Origin: Bretschneidera sinensis
Taxonomy: Eukaryota > Streptophyta > Magnoliopsida > Brassicales > Akaniaceae
Assembly: GCA_023935145.1 (NCBI GenBank)
Contig: CM043699.1
Coordinates: 74,899,138 to 74,963,137 of the forward strand
Length of the DNA stretch: 64,000 nucleotides
Direction: 5' to 3'
Shown here piece by piece: positions 33,439-43,724 of this stretch. The notes under the pieces are model-generated. The model saw nothing but the letters and a program-made list of their open reading frames with translations, was not told the origin of the DNA and ran no database searches. The position numbers and the translations under genes were made by a program. Position 1 is the stretch's first letter; every line of letters starts with the position of its first letter.

Positions 33439-34753
33439 TGGCTATACTCAAACTAACACGCGATTATTGTGTATAGCTGAGGTGTCGATCCCACGAGGAA
33501 AAACGAACTACAAGAGAAAGTGTAAACCTTAACACGAAATGATGAAATTTAAATAAGTGAATCTTTGTTTTATGAATGAAATTGTATGAGAGAGTTGTGA
33601 GAATATGACGAAGGATTCAATAAAGAGATAACAAGGTTCCAGGAATCCTTCCTAAGTTCGTTGCCTTATTCTAATCTTGACTAAATTGTTTTTATCTCAA
33701 TTGCTAGTTTCACATCCTAAACAAGCAATTGGTAAATATTCAGTCACAGCACATAAACACTCTAATGTAATTGCTACAAATTACTCTATAATTCCGATTC
33801 AAGCACACATGACCTATCTTATAAATTATCAAGAAATGACAATATATTTCAATAATAATACCACAATAATGGACAAACTTATAAGATGAATCTACAGAAA
33901 TCAATCACATCTAACAACTTGACATAAGAAGAGCTTGACTAGACTTATATGGAGGAGAAAGATGCAATCACCGGATTAAGAGTAAATCCTCTCATTCTTA
34001 CTTAATCAAAGAGTAAATCATATACAATGTTTAACAATGAATCCATACAACTGAATCAAGAATAGAAATAAGAACAACTACACCTAGGAATTCATCCTTT
34101 TGCCTTGCTTGGAGATTAGTTGGACATTAGGCTCATGCTTGATCACCTAAAATAGAGAAGTATGGTAGCTCTCCTAATTTTAGCCCTCTTTCCAGCAAAA
34201 CCTAAGTGTTCTATTAACACCCCAAAAGGTTCAAGGGTATTTTCAAGTCAAGAAATGTCATTAAAGCCCTAATAAAGTCGTGAAACAGAAACAGGAACAG
34301 GGGATGGTGCTCACGCCGCGGCTCAGCCTTTCCTCACCTCGGCACCACCCTAGATCATGGATTTTTAGAAGCTCTAGAGGTCACAGCGCACACTAGTCCA
34401 AGCTACGGCACACAACCTGATTCCAGCCTCTAACTCAGAAGTTACTGGTTCTGGTGGCCGCGGCTCAAACCTTGGCTCGCCGCAGCATGGAATCCTAGAA
34501 ATGGGTTTCCCTTCTCGTTGTCCTTCCGAAACCATTCCTTCACTATGATATGCATAGAATCTTCGTGATTTAAGCAACGTTAGCTTTTCCATCTCTTTTA
34601 AACCCAAAATACCTGAAAATGCATCGAAATAAATCAATGAACCAAAAATGACACTTTAGAATTATTAAGGCATAAATGTGTAATTCAGCCCTAAATCAAC
34701 CCTAAAATGCTAACAAATAAATACTATTAAGATGCATTTTTTGACTCTCATCA
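33439..34753 (-). repeat. 5' LTR of W
   Basis: 1315 bp, TGATGAGAGTC (minus strand) to TATAGCCA. U3 has a CpG-rich block at about 34300-34500 including CACGCCGCGGCTCAGCC and GGCCGCGGCTCAAACC, the same motifs as in 17048-18341. Confidence 0.92.
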
Positions 34754-36817
34754 ATCCACCATATTTGATGGCTTCCTTTACATCAAACTTACCTCATCAG
34801 TTTCTGCTCTCTCAGTAATCAAATTGGATTATAGGGGGTCTTCTTCTTTCAATCAATTTTCTTTCGACTACAACATGGATTATTTTCTAGGTAAAATTGA
34901 AAATATTTTACTTAATTATTTTTAGAACTTCATTGCACTTGATTCAAAATTAATGGAACTTGTACTTTTAGACATCCATCGCTAAAGAGTATCTTGAAGA
35001 AATGATCGTAGTCTTCTATTATACCTTTTTCGTGATGATTTTTTAGTATTATTTCTCTCATTGTAGAAAGGAATCCAAACGCGTGAAAAATGATGCACAA
35101 CATCGAAGTAATTTCCATTATAATTGAGGTAAGAAAAACTCCAAAGTTTGATTAATAATGTTTATATTTCACTTTATGTAGAAAGGTGTTTGCGTTCTTT
35201 ACATACTCGAACTCTTAAGAATTACTCATGTTCTTATTGAAGTTTGTTCATCTTAAGCAATGTATGGGTGTGTGATTTGCTAGTGGTAGTTGGTGCATTT
35301 CCCTTGTTGTTCTTTTCAGAGGCCATTGTTGAAAGCTTTGAGCTTTTACAAATATAAAGTATAAAAAAAATCATAAAAATGTTGGAAATTTTAATATATT
35401 AAATATTTTGGGATATGGCCTTTGTTTTCTTATGAAGAATATGAAGATGTTTTTATGACAATTTTCTCCCACATTGGGATAGGACAGTTTTGATTGAAAA
35501 TGAGAAATAAAACGATTTAATGGCTAAGATTAAATGGATAGTTATAGGTAGCTATAATTATCAATTTTGATTTGAGGGTTATTATTTAATTAGCAGTTAG
35601 TTTTAAATTCATATTCTAATTTGACATCTTTTCTTGAAAGGCACAACTGGGTATATATAAAACCCAACTAACATCCATTTAAAAAAGTTATAAAATCATC
35701 TTCTCCTTCTCTCTTCTTCTTCTGCAGACCTTATTACAAATTTATTTGCCTGCAACAATAATATCTGCAATCTCCATTCAATATTTACACTCTCGATTAT
35801 ACAGAAACTCAAAAAAGAGTTTGTGGGTTGTTCATCTTGTAAAGATGTTGAACAATAAGTATTTTGTTGTATATTAGAGTATATTTTCCTACAACTCACT
35901 GAACACAAGAAAGTGACTTGCTCATGACTAGAAGCCAATTTCTTAACAAATTGTTCCAACAATCTTAAGTCTATATTTTGTTTGATTCGAAATAGAATCC
36001 CTGAAGGAATTAGCTTTAGACTTTCATCAAATGGAGACCTTTGATGAACGCAGTAATGAGTGTGAATTGAAAAGGTAATGATTTGTAGAATCAAGATGAT
36101 ACATTCGTTTATTTTATTATACACGACTGCAAGTAATTTCTTTTCTCTATTATGTTCATCTAAAATAACGGATATTCTCAATACTAGTAAGGAAAGAAAA
36201 TTGAGGAAAATAAAATGGGTAAGCAGTATTGGATATGAAATATTTAACATATATAGTGGAGAAGAATATTTAATCATTTAACGTTTACAATGAAGAGAAG
36301 GAAACAAGTGTAGGATTATTGAATATCTAACCATAAAAAGGTCTTAAAACTTTTGTTTCCTTAAGAAAAGCTATGAACTTTTCTAGATATTGGATATTTT
36401 TGTTGGTTGATGTTACTTGAAAAACATGCTTGATGCATTGATTATTACTGGTGCTTAATTTATTAATTGGTTTTTACATGTACAAAAAGGAGTTTCATCT
36501 GTTAGCATACATGTTTTTAGAGTAATTGAAGTATTCCTTCATATCATTCCTAACCCGATTTTTGCGGTTTGAGAGTGACTGGGTTTGATCCGCCATGTAT
36601 AGCATATTTATTTTTGCGTAGTTAGCCATTGATAAATGGCCTAGTGATTTGTTGGTAAATCTTCTAGCGTGACTATTTTGGAGATATGACTTGATAATGG
36701 AAGAATAATTCTTTTATGCTAAAGAATTTAGGTGGCTAAAGTGTGTGATTGATACAAAAGTAATTATTGGCACAAAAATAAAGAGCTTTCAGAATTGCTT
36801 ATTCTTTAAAATAAAGA
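34754..36817. other. Unassigned AT-rich DNA with one LTR-like block
   Basis: Apart from the LTR-like block at 35380-35961, no gene or element was recognised. By nesting logic, 35962-36817 was next to 55463 onward before element G inserted. The open stretch on the minus strand at about 35696-36277 has no recognisable motif, and part of it lies in the LTR-like block. Confidence 0.4.
35380..35961 (+). repeat. LTR-like sequence, possibly a solo LTR (582 bp)
   Basis: It begins TGTTGGAA and ends TTCCAACA, a perfect terminal inverted repeat of copia type. Inside are TTCTCCCACATTGGGA (near 35463) and GGGTATATATAAAACCC (about 35650), looking like an LTR promoter. The bases outside (AAAAA and ATCTT) do not form a duplication, and neither a primer site nor a partner LTR follows. 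Confidence 0.45.
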
Positions 36818-36822
36818 GATGC

Positions 36823-36862
36823 TGATGGAGAACCATAGTCCAGGGATATTGATATGGGAAAT
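36823..36862 (+). repeat. 5' LTR of G, first 40 bp
   Basis: TGATGGAGAACCATAGTCCA and the next bases match 55160 onward. It is cut after GAAAT (36858-36862), the target duplication of the copia array, and continues at 46263. Confidence 0.85.
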
Positions 36863-37365
36863 TGTTGGTATTTGTCTAAGGATTAAACAGGTTTAAAAAG
36901 CTTTAGCATCAGGTCTCGAGGTCGAGGCTCAAGGTGTGTGCGTCTCAGCCTCTAGAAAGTCCAGAAGTTGAGGGAAGATCTGTGCGCCGTGGCCCAAGGT
37001 GTGCGCACCATGGCACAGCCCTGTGCGCCACGGCACAGGCCACTCAAGCCACGGCCTCCAGAGTGGTAGTATCTCCCCCCCCCCTTCTAAGCCGCGGCAT
37101 GCCCTGTTTTGAGCCGCGGCTTGAAGGCATACTGAGACAAGTTTTTCAACCTTTTGAAAGGTTTGTGAGGCATGATCAAAATGCACAGTACTACTTAGAC
37201 TCTTAGAGAGTCATGGGTCTTTGGTTCTTGAGATCTAAGGGTTGAGATTGATCTCAAATAATGGATAAAGAAGTTGGTGCACTATATAAGGGGTCACCTA
37301 GCCTCAATAACAAGACATCGAGAGAGATTATCAACATCATCATCATACAAGAGAATTCAAGTGCA

Positions 37366-39765
37366 TTAAGTTCAAGTGCATCCCAGGAGTTCATTAAGTT
37401 CTACAAGGATCTTTTGGGCTCCTCTGCCAGCAGTAATCCTATTGACATTGAGGTTATAAGAGAAGGTTCTATTATCCAAGATAATCAAGCTGAGTCATTG
37501 ATTAAGGAAGTTTCAGAGGAAGAGATTAAGGAAGCTCTATGGAGCATAGAGGAAGAAAAGTCCCCTAGACCTGATGGATATTCTTGCAAATTTTTCAAGA
37601 AGGCTTGGGAAGTTATTAACAAAGACATCATAGAGGTTGTTCAGGAATTCTTTCTGAATGGGAGACTACTTAAGCAGTTCAATCATTCAACTTTAGCCCT
37701 GATCCCTAAATGCAAACAAGCTTCTAAGGTGGAAGACTTTAGGCCTATAGCCTGTTGTAATGTGATCTACAAGACTATCTCTAAGATTCTTGCCTCAAGA
37801 CTGGCCCCATATCTGAACCAAATTGTCAATCCAGCTCAGGCTGCTTTCATCAAGGCCAGGTCTATGAATAAAAATATCTACATGGTCCAAGAATTGCTCA
37901 GGAGATACAGCAGGAAAAGGATCTCTCCAAGGTGCATGATCAAGATTGACCTTAGGAAAGCTTATGATACTGTGGAATGGAATTTTTTGAACAGCTTAAT
38001 CCAGGGGCTGGGGTTCCCTGAAAGGTTTAGGTCCTGGATTATGAAGTGTGTCTCCATAACAGCTTATTCTCTTTCCATCAATGGTAGTATCCATGGGTTC
38101 TTTTCAGGCAAAAGAGGTATTAGACAAGGGGATCCTCTATCTCCTTATCTTTTTATCATGGTCATAGAGTACTTATCTAGGCTTCTGGGGAGATTAATTG
38201 AAAGGAAGGGCTTCAGATTTCACCCTAAGTGTGACAAGCTCAAGATCACACATCTGACCTTTGCAGATGATCTCATCCTTTTTGCTAGAGGGGAGGCTAA
38301 ATCTGTGGGAATGCTTATGAAATGTGTCAACACCTTCAGTGAGTGTTCAAGGCTGAAAACTAGTCTATCAAAATCAAACTTGTTCCATGATGGGGTCAAG
38401 CCTGAGGAGCTATTGGAAATTAAAAAGTGCACTGGTATGGTGGATGGCAGTCTCCCTTTCAAATATTTGCGGGTTCCCCTTGCCTCTGCCAGGTTGAATG
38501 CCACTCATTACTCCCCCCTCATTGAGAAAATTGCTGGGTATATTAATGTTTAGGCTGGCTCTTCCCTTTCCTATGCTGGTAGAACCGAACTGATCAAAGC
38601 AGTGCTCCAAGGTGTGGAGTGCTTCTGGCTTGCAATATTCCCAATCCCTGGTAACATATTGGAAAAGATTATCAGGATGTGTAGAACATTCCTCTGGAAT
38701 GGGAAAAATGCTGGAATGAGGAAGGCTTTGGTTGCTTGGGCTGACATCTGTAGGCCTAAAGAAGAGGGAGATTTAGGACTGGTTGACCTTAAAGCCTGGA
38801 ACAAAGCCCTCCTTACAAGGGTCCTATGGAACATCCATATGAAAAAGGATTCTTTATGGATCCAGTGGGTCCAACATTACTACCTCTTGAACAAATCCAT
38901 ATGGATGATTAAGGCATGCAAGGATGACTCCCCTTTATGGAAAAGGATTCTGGAAATTAGAGATGATCTAATTGGTCAGCCCCCTTCACCACAGTAGGGC
39001 AGAACCAGGTTACTGGATTAGAGGGACCAAGATGAGTTTAGCATAAGGAAGGCTTACAATGCAAGCAGGCAGAAAGGTAATGTGGTCAGCTGGGTTTCCC
39101 TGGTTTGGTATGGCCATTGCTCCCCTAAATACTCATTCATTCTCTGGCTGGCCATCAAGAATAGACTTCTCACTAAGGACAAACTCCAGCTAGAGGGAGA
39201 TGACAAGTTGTGCCCTCTGTGTTTAGAGCAGGATGAGACCAGGGATCACCTCTTCTTCTCTTGTAGAATTAGCAAAGAAACTTGGGACACCATTAAAAAT
39301 TAGCTTGATTATAGGAGACAAATGACTACTATTGAGAGTGCAATTAAGTGGACTCACAAAGTAAGAGGAACTGGCCCCCTTGCAATAGCCAAGAGGGTAA
39401 TCTTAGCTAGCACTATTTACAGCATATAGTTGGCTAGAAATGCCAAACTTTTTGACAAGTCTTCTGTCCTCCCAGCCAGCCTTGTGAAGAAGATTCAGTT
39501 TTTTATTTATAAAATTGTATATGCAGCCTGTCCGGAGACAAGACTTTTGTTGTAAGCTCCATTATTATTTTCTATCTTTGTGGCATTATTATTTGCCCCT
39601 GGGTATGCCTAGAGTATGTGTACAGCTACTGGCCAGCTTCTTGGCTTCTAGTGTAACCCTTTTGTTTGTTTTGTTTATGCATATATTGTAAATCCCCTGG
39701 GTATGCCCAGTGATTTTTGTACATTTTGATCATTTATACAAGCTTTATTTACAAATAAAAAAAAA
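37366..39765 (+). mobile_element. 5'-truncated L1-like LINE
   Basis: 2400 bp, ending in nine A (39757-39765) and flanked by a perfect 15-bp target duplication GAGAATTCAAGTGCA (37351-37365 and 39766-39780). It has no LTRs. ORF1 and the endonuclease are missing, and the insert starts just upstream of RT. This is typical of target-primed reverse transcription with early stop. It inserted in the first LTR of the copia array, so it is younger than the array. Confidence 0.95.
37370..39555 (+). pseudogene. LINE reverse transcriptase with C-terminal zinc domain
   Basis: RT motifs in order: SPRPDGYSCKFFKKAW, STLALIPKCKQASKVEDFRP, PAQAAFIKARSMNKNI, MIKIDLRKAYDTVEW, GIRQGDPLSPYLFIMVIEYL and the catalytic FADDLILFARG. 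The thumb and connection follow, then a C-terminal zinc-binding domain (CPLCLEQDETRDHLFFSC, about 39211-39264). Three point stops break the frame: at 38551 (where W-A-G is expected), near 38995, and at 39301; further sequence (VRGTGPLAIAKRVILAS) reads on past it. All are compatible with single transitions. The frame is open upstream only because the flanking LTR happens to be read through. Confidence 0.93.
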
Positions 39766-39950
39766 GAGAATTCAAGTGCAAGTGTGAGAGTGCAAAGACA
39801 CAAAACACATGAGAGGCATTAGAATAGATCTCAATAAGAGAGGTTGGTTGTTTAGAGAGAGAGTAGTATAGATTGAGGAGAAGGGCTTTGTAATAGTTCT
39901 TTATCACTTTTTGTTTTCTCTTTTTTTGTTCTTCAAGAACTTGAGATTCT

Positions 39951-41337
39951 TTGGTAGTGATCAAAGCGGTAATAAAAGATGGTCTCTATAAGATGATCGG
40001 AGAGAGCAGCAAACTTGATGGCTGAGATGGATAAGGCAGCCCTTTGGCACACTCGCTTAGGACATATGAGCAAAAAGGGCCTACAAGTTCTCAGCAAGGA
40101 TGGTCTATTTGGTGTGACAAAGTAGAGAAACTTGATTTCTGTGAGTGTTGCGTTCTTGGGAAGCAACACCGGGTTAGCTTCAACACCGAAATGCACAAGT
40201 CTAAGGGCATTCCTAACTACATTCATTCGGACCTTTAGGGACCAGCAAGAACACCAACACAAGGAGGTAATCTTTACTTTCTGTCTTTAATTGATGATTT
40301 TTCAAGAAAAGTTTGGGTTTATTTGCTTAAAAATAAATCATATGCTTTGAATAAATTTGTGGTGTGGAAAAAGTTGCTGAAGACTCAAACAGGTGGGGTA
40401 GTTAAGGCTTTACGAACCAATAATGGCTTAGAATTTTGCAATAAGGATTTTGATAAATTCTATGAGTTAAATGGCACTCTAAGACATAGAACGGTTGTAA
40501 AAGCACCTCAGCAAAATGGAGCTGCTGAAAGGATGAATAGGACCCTTATGGAAAAGGTTAGGTGCATGTTAATTAGGTCCCGTTTACCAAAATATTTTTG
40601 GGGGGAAGCTGTGTCCACTATTGCATATTTGGTTAATAGATCACCCTCTAGAGCTTTAAAGCTCAAGACTCCCGAAGAGATGTGGAGTGGGAAGCCCCCT
40701 GAGTTGAGCAACCTTAGGACTTTTAGGTGTGTTGCGTTTGCACATCAAAAGGATGATAAACTTAGCCCAAGGTCTAGAATATATGTGTTTCTAGGGTATG
40801 GTGATGAGATTAAGGGGTATAGGTTGTGGTCTTTAGAGTCAAAAGGAATGAAACTCATAATAAGTAGGGCATTTTTTTTTTAATGAATTGTTATTTCCCT
40901 ATTTGGAAAAAACTAACCCTGCAGGGGATAGTGAGCAAACCAGTCTGGAATTTGTGAAGCATAGCATCAAGGAGAATTCAGTTCAGGTAGAGCAAGGATG
41001 GCAAGAGGGTTCGGACCAGGTAGAGCTTATTAATGAAGGCCAAGCTCAGGACACTCATGAAGAGGCTGAACTAGAAGGGGTTGATGCAATAAGTCAGAAT
41101 GACTACCAGCTCACAAGGAACCAGGGAAGGAGGGTGGTTAGACCACCTTTGAGATATGGGTTTGCGGATGCTAATGTAGCAGCTCCTTGTTTAGAAGAAG
41201 GGATGGTTGAACCAGAAACCTACATGGATGCCATGGAATGTGAGGATTCGTCAAGATGGCAGCTAGCTATGGAGGAAGAAATGAATTCTTTGAGGAAGAA
41301 CAAATCTTGGGAATTGGTGCCCAAACTAGAAAAATAG
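39951..41337 (+). pseudogene. Copia X: end of protease region, integrase
   Basis: Right after the LTR remnant the sequence resumes at TTGGTAGTGATCAAAGC, the end of the protease part (compare Z near 28290). GAG-pre-integrase follows with AALWHTRLGHMSKKGLQVLS, then CVLGKQHRVSFNTE and, after frame changes, the core ALRTNNGLEFCN and APQQNGAAERMNRTLMEK. The second catalytic Asp of the core (RTDNG in Z) reads Asn here. YGDEIKGYRLWSLESKGMKL and the acidic linker with VRPPLRYGFADAN close it (41337, stop). Confidence 0.88.
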
Positions 41338-42779
41338 AGAGTTGTGGATTGTAAATGGATTTACAAGATCAAAGAAGGGAACACTCCAGGAGATGAAGCC
41401 CGGTATAAGGGTAGGTTGGTGGCGAAGGGGTTCACACAAAGAGAATGCATAGATTTCACCGAAATATTCTCACCAGTTGTGAAATACAAGACGATAAGGA
41501 TAGTGTTAGCAATAGTGGTCTAATTCAATTGGGAAATCGAGCAAATGGATGTGAAGATAGCGTTCTTACATGGAGAGCTTGATGAGACCATTTACATGAG
41601 GTAACTCAAAGGCTATGAGGAAGGAAGGCAGGGAGAGTTGGTGTGCAAATTGAAGAAATCTCTCTATGGCCTGAAGCAATCACCTCGGCAATGGAATAAG
41701 AGGTTCGATTCCTTTGTAACTAGCTTGGGTTTCATGAGGAGCTACTATGATTCGTGCTTGTACTACAAGGGGCACAAGGTGGAGGAAGTGGCGATCATCC
41801 TCATCTATGTTGATGATATGTTGCTGGTTGGGAGTAGCATAGAGAGGATAGGAAAATTGAAGGCTCAACTCAGTGAGGAGTTTGAGATTAAGGATCTTGG
41901 ATATGCACAGAAGATCCTCAGGATGTGTATAATCCGGCAAAGGGAGAGAAACAGATTGAAGATTTCTCAGACTTCCTATATAGATAAGATGATATCTAAG
42001 TTCTTTATAAAAGATAGCAAACTAGTGAAGGTTCCCCTTGCTAGTCATTTCAAGTTCTCCAACGATCATTGTCCAAGATCAGAGGAGGAGAAGAAAGAAA
42101 TGGAAAAGGTCCCTTACTCTAGTGTGTGTTGGATCAGTTATGTTCACCATGGTAAGCACTAGACTTGACATTACTCATGCAATAAGTGTTCTCAGTAGGT
42201 TTATGAGTAATCCCGGAAAGGAGCATTGGCTTAGGATGAAGTGGTTGTTGAGGTACTTGAAGGGAAGCCCAAAAGTAGGGCTGGTTTATGAGAAGAGGGG
42301 TAAGTCCATCTGTTTTGAGGGTTTTGCGAATTCGAACTATAGAGCAGACTTGGATAAAAGAAGATTGATTACCTCATACTCTTTCAACTTAAACAGATGT
42401 TGTATAAGTTAGAAGGCTCAGTTGCAGCTGATGGTAGCACTCTCAATAACCGAGGCTGAGTACATAGCGGCAACGGAAGCCATTAAGGAGGCTATATGGT
42501 GCAAAGGGTTGTTGGAAGAGTTGAAGAAACTAAAAGAGCAGGTGGTGGTGTATTCGGATAGCCAAAATGTGTTGCACTTATGTAAGAATCCGGTGTTCCA
42601 TGAGAAGATAAAGCATATGGATGTTCAGTATCATTTCGTTCGGGAAAATGTTACGAAAGGATGCATTCATGTGGACAAGGTAGCCATGGAAGAAAATCCT
42701 GCAGATTTAGGTACCAAAGTTCTACCTCTAAATAAGTTCAATCATTGCCTTGGACTTCTTAGGATTAGAGTCAGTTGAT
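41338..42779 (+). pseudogene. Copia X reverse transcriptase and RNase H
   Basis: RT motifs are [35 protein letters not shown], a stop, then LYGLKQSPRQWNKRFDSF, the catalytic IYVDDMLLVGSS box and SKLVKVPLASHFKFS. A frame change near 42125 follows, then GSVMFTMVSTRLDITHAISV and RNase H with [36 protein letters not shown], and [20 protein letters not shown] to the end. Stops occur near 41335, 41520, 41603 and 42410. The polypurine tract AAAGATAGAGAT precedes the next LTR at 42860. Confidence 0.88.
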
Positions 42780-42859
42780 ATGGTGACTCAAGTTAAGTTT
42801 GGATCCTGAGTTCTCTGCACAATGGGTTCGGGTTTAATTGGTTAGACAAAGATAGAGAT

Positions 42860-43724
42860 TGTTGGTATTTGACTAAGGTCTAAACAAGGTATGAAAAGGT
42901 TTAGCATCAGGTCTTCAGGCCGCAGCTCAAGGTGTGCACGCCTCAGCCTCCAAAAATTTCAAAAGTTGGGAGAGGAGCTGTGCGCCGCGGCACAGCCACC
43001 CCAGGCTGCGGACTACAATAAGACAGCAAACCCTCATCTCCTTCAGGCCGCGACATGCCCTATTCTAGGCTGCGGCTTAAAGGCACACCTGATGCTTATG
43101 TTTCAGCATTTCAAATGGTGCGTGAGGCATGAACAAGATGCATAGGATCCCTTAGGATTATTGAAGGGCTATGATTGATTGGTCCTCAAGATCTAAGGGT
43201 GGAGATTGACTTCAAAGATTGGCTCAAGAAGTGGTGCACTATATAAAGGGTCATCTAGCTTCAATCTCAATACAAGTAAGTCACAAGACATCAAGAGAAA
43301 TTATCATCATCATACAAGAAAAATTCAAGTGCAAGTGTGAGAGTGCAAAGACTCAAAAACAGAGGAGAGGCACTAGAATAGATCTCAAAGAGATGCTAGT
43401 TATTTAAAGAGAGAGTGGTATAGATTGGATTCAAGGGCTTTGTAATAGCTCCATATCACTTTCTGTTTTCTCTTCTTTTGTTCTTCAAGAACTTGAGATT
43501 CTTGAAGAGGAGTTGTTGTATCTGTAAAGAACCATTGATTTAGTGTAGAGAGTTGAGAGGAACTCACAGGGACGTAGACTATTACCGAACCTCGATAACA
43601 ATTGCTGGTGTTCTTTCTTTGATTGGTTTTTTATTCCTGTTTTGTTTCGGTTGTATTACAAGTCGTTTTAGACTTGGGTGTTTGGAAGATCACCACCTGG
43701 GCATCTTGAGGTGGTTTTCCAACA
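42860..43724 (+). repeat. Middle LTR of the copia array
   Basis: 865 bp, TGTTGGTATTTGAC to TTTTCCAACA. It contains GTGCACTATATAAAGGGTCA (about 43225) as TATA region and a CpG-rich block (GCTGTGCGCCGCGGCACAGC, about 42975). It serves both as 3' LTR of X and 5' LTR of Y. No primer-binding site follows, only TTGTGGTCCTTAGAGC, which belongs to pol. Confidence 0.93.

Larger units (their letters stand above)
17048..34753 (-). mobile_element. Athila element W (11.4 kb, interrupted by copia Z)
   Basis: LTRs lie at 17048-18341 and 33439-34753, with a tRNA-Asp primer site at 33416-33433 and minus-strand order gag, protease, [Z insertion], RT, RNase H, integrase, extra ORF, 3' noncoding. Without Z (6293 bp plus a 5-bp duplication) it is about 11.4 kb, normal for Athila. 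Flanking bases GTTCA (17043-17047) and ATCCA (34754-34758) match at three of five positions, the other two being transitions; this is a decayed target duplication at best. All reading frames carry stops or frameshifts. Confidence 0.9.
36863..39950 (+). repeat. First LTR of the copia array, split by a LINE and truncated at its 3' end
   Basis: 36863-37365 and 39781-39950 correspond to the first four fifths of the LTR at 42860-43724, including GTGCACTATATAAGGGGTCA (TATA box, near 37278). The LINE lies between. The LTR stops after CTTGAGATTCTT at about 39950 instead of running to CCAACA, and pol sequence follows directly. U3 has the CpG-rich block CCGTGGCCCAAGGTGTGCGC and AAGCCGCGGC (about 36980-37130). 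Confidence 0.88.

Noticed and set aside
35696..36277. Open frame of 193 residues on the minus strand
   Set aside because: It lies in and beyond an LTR-like block, has no recognisable motif, and shows the Leu/Ile/Ser-rich composition expected from AT-rich DNA.
36929..37206. Open frames on both strands rich in His, Arg and Pro
   Set aside because: They are translations of the CpG-rich U3 block of the copia LTR; the equivalent LTRs at 42860 and 45457 do not keep the same frames.
37261..37365. N-terminal extension of the LINE RT frame
   Set aside because: These codons are copia LTR sequence up to and including the target duplication; the LINE starts at 37366.
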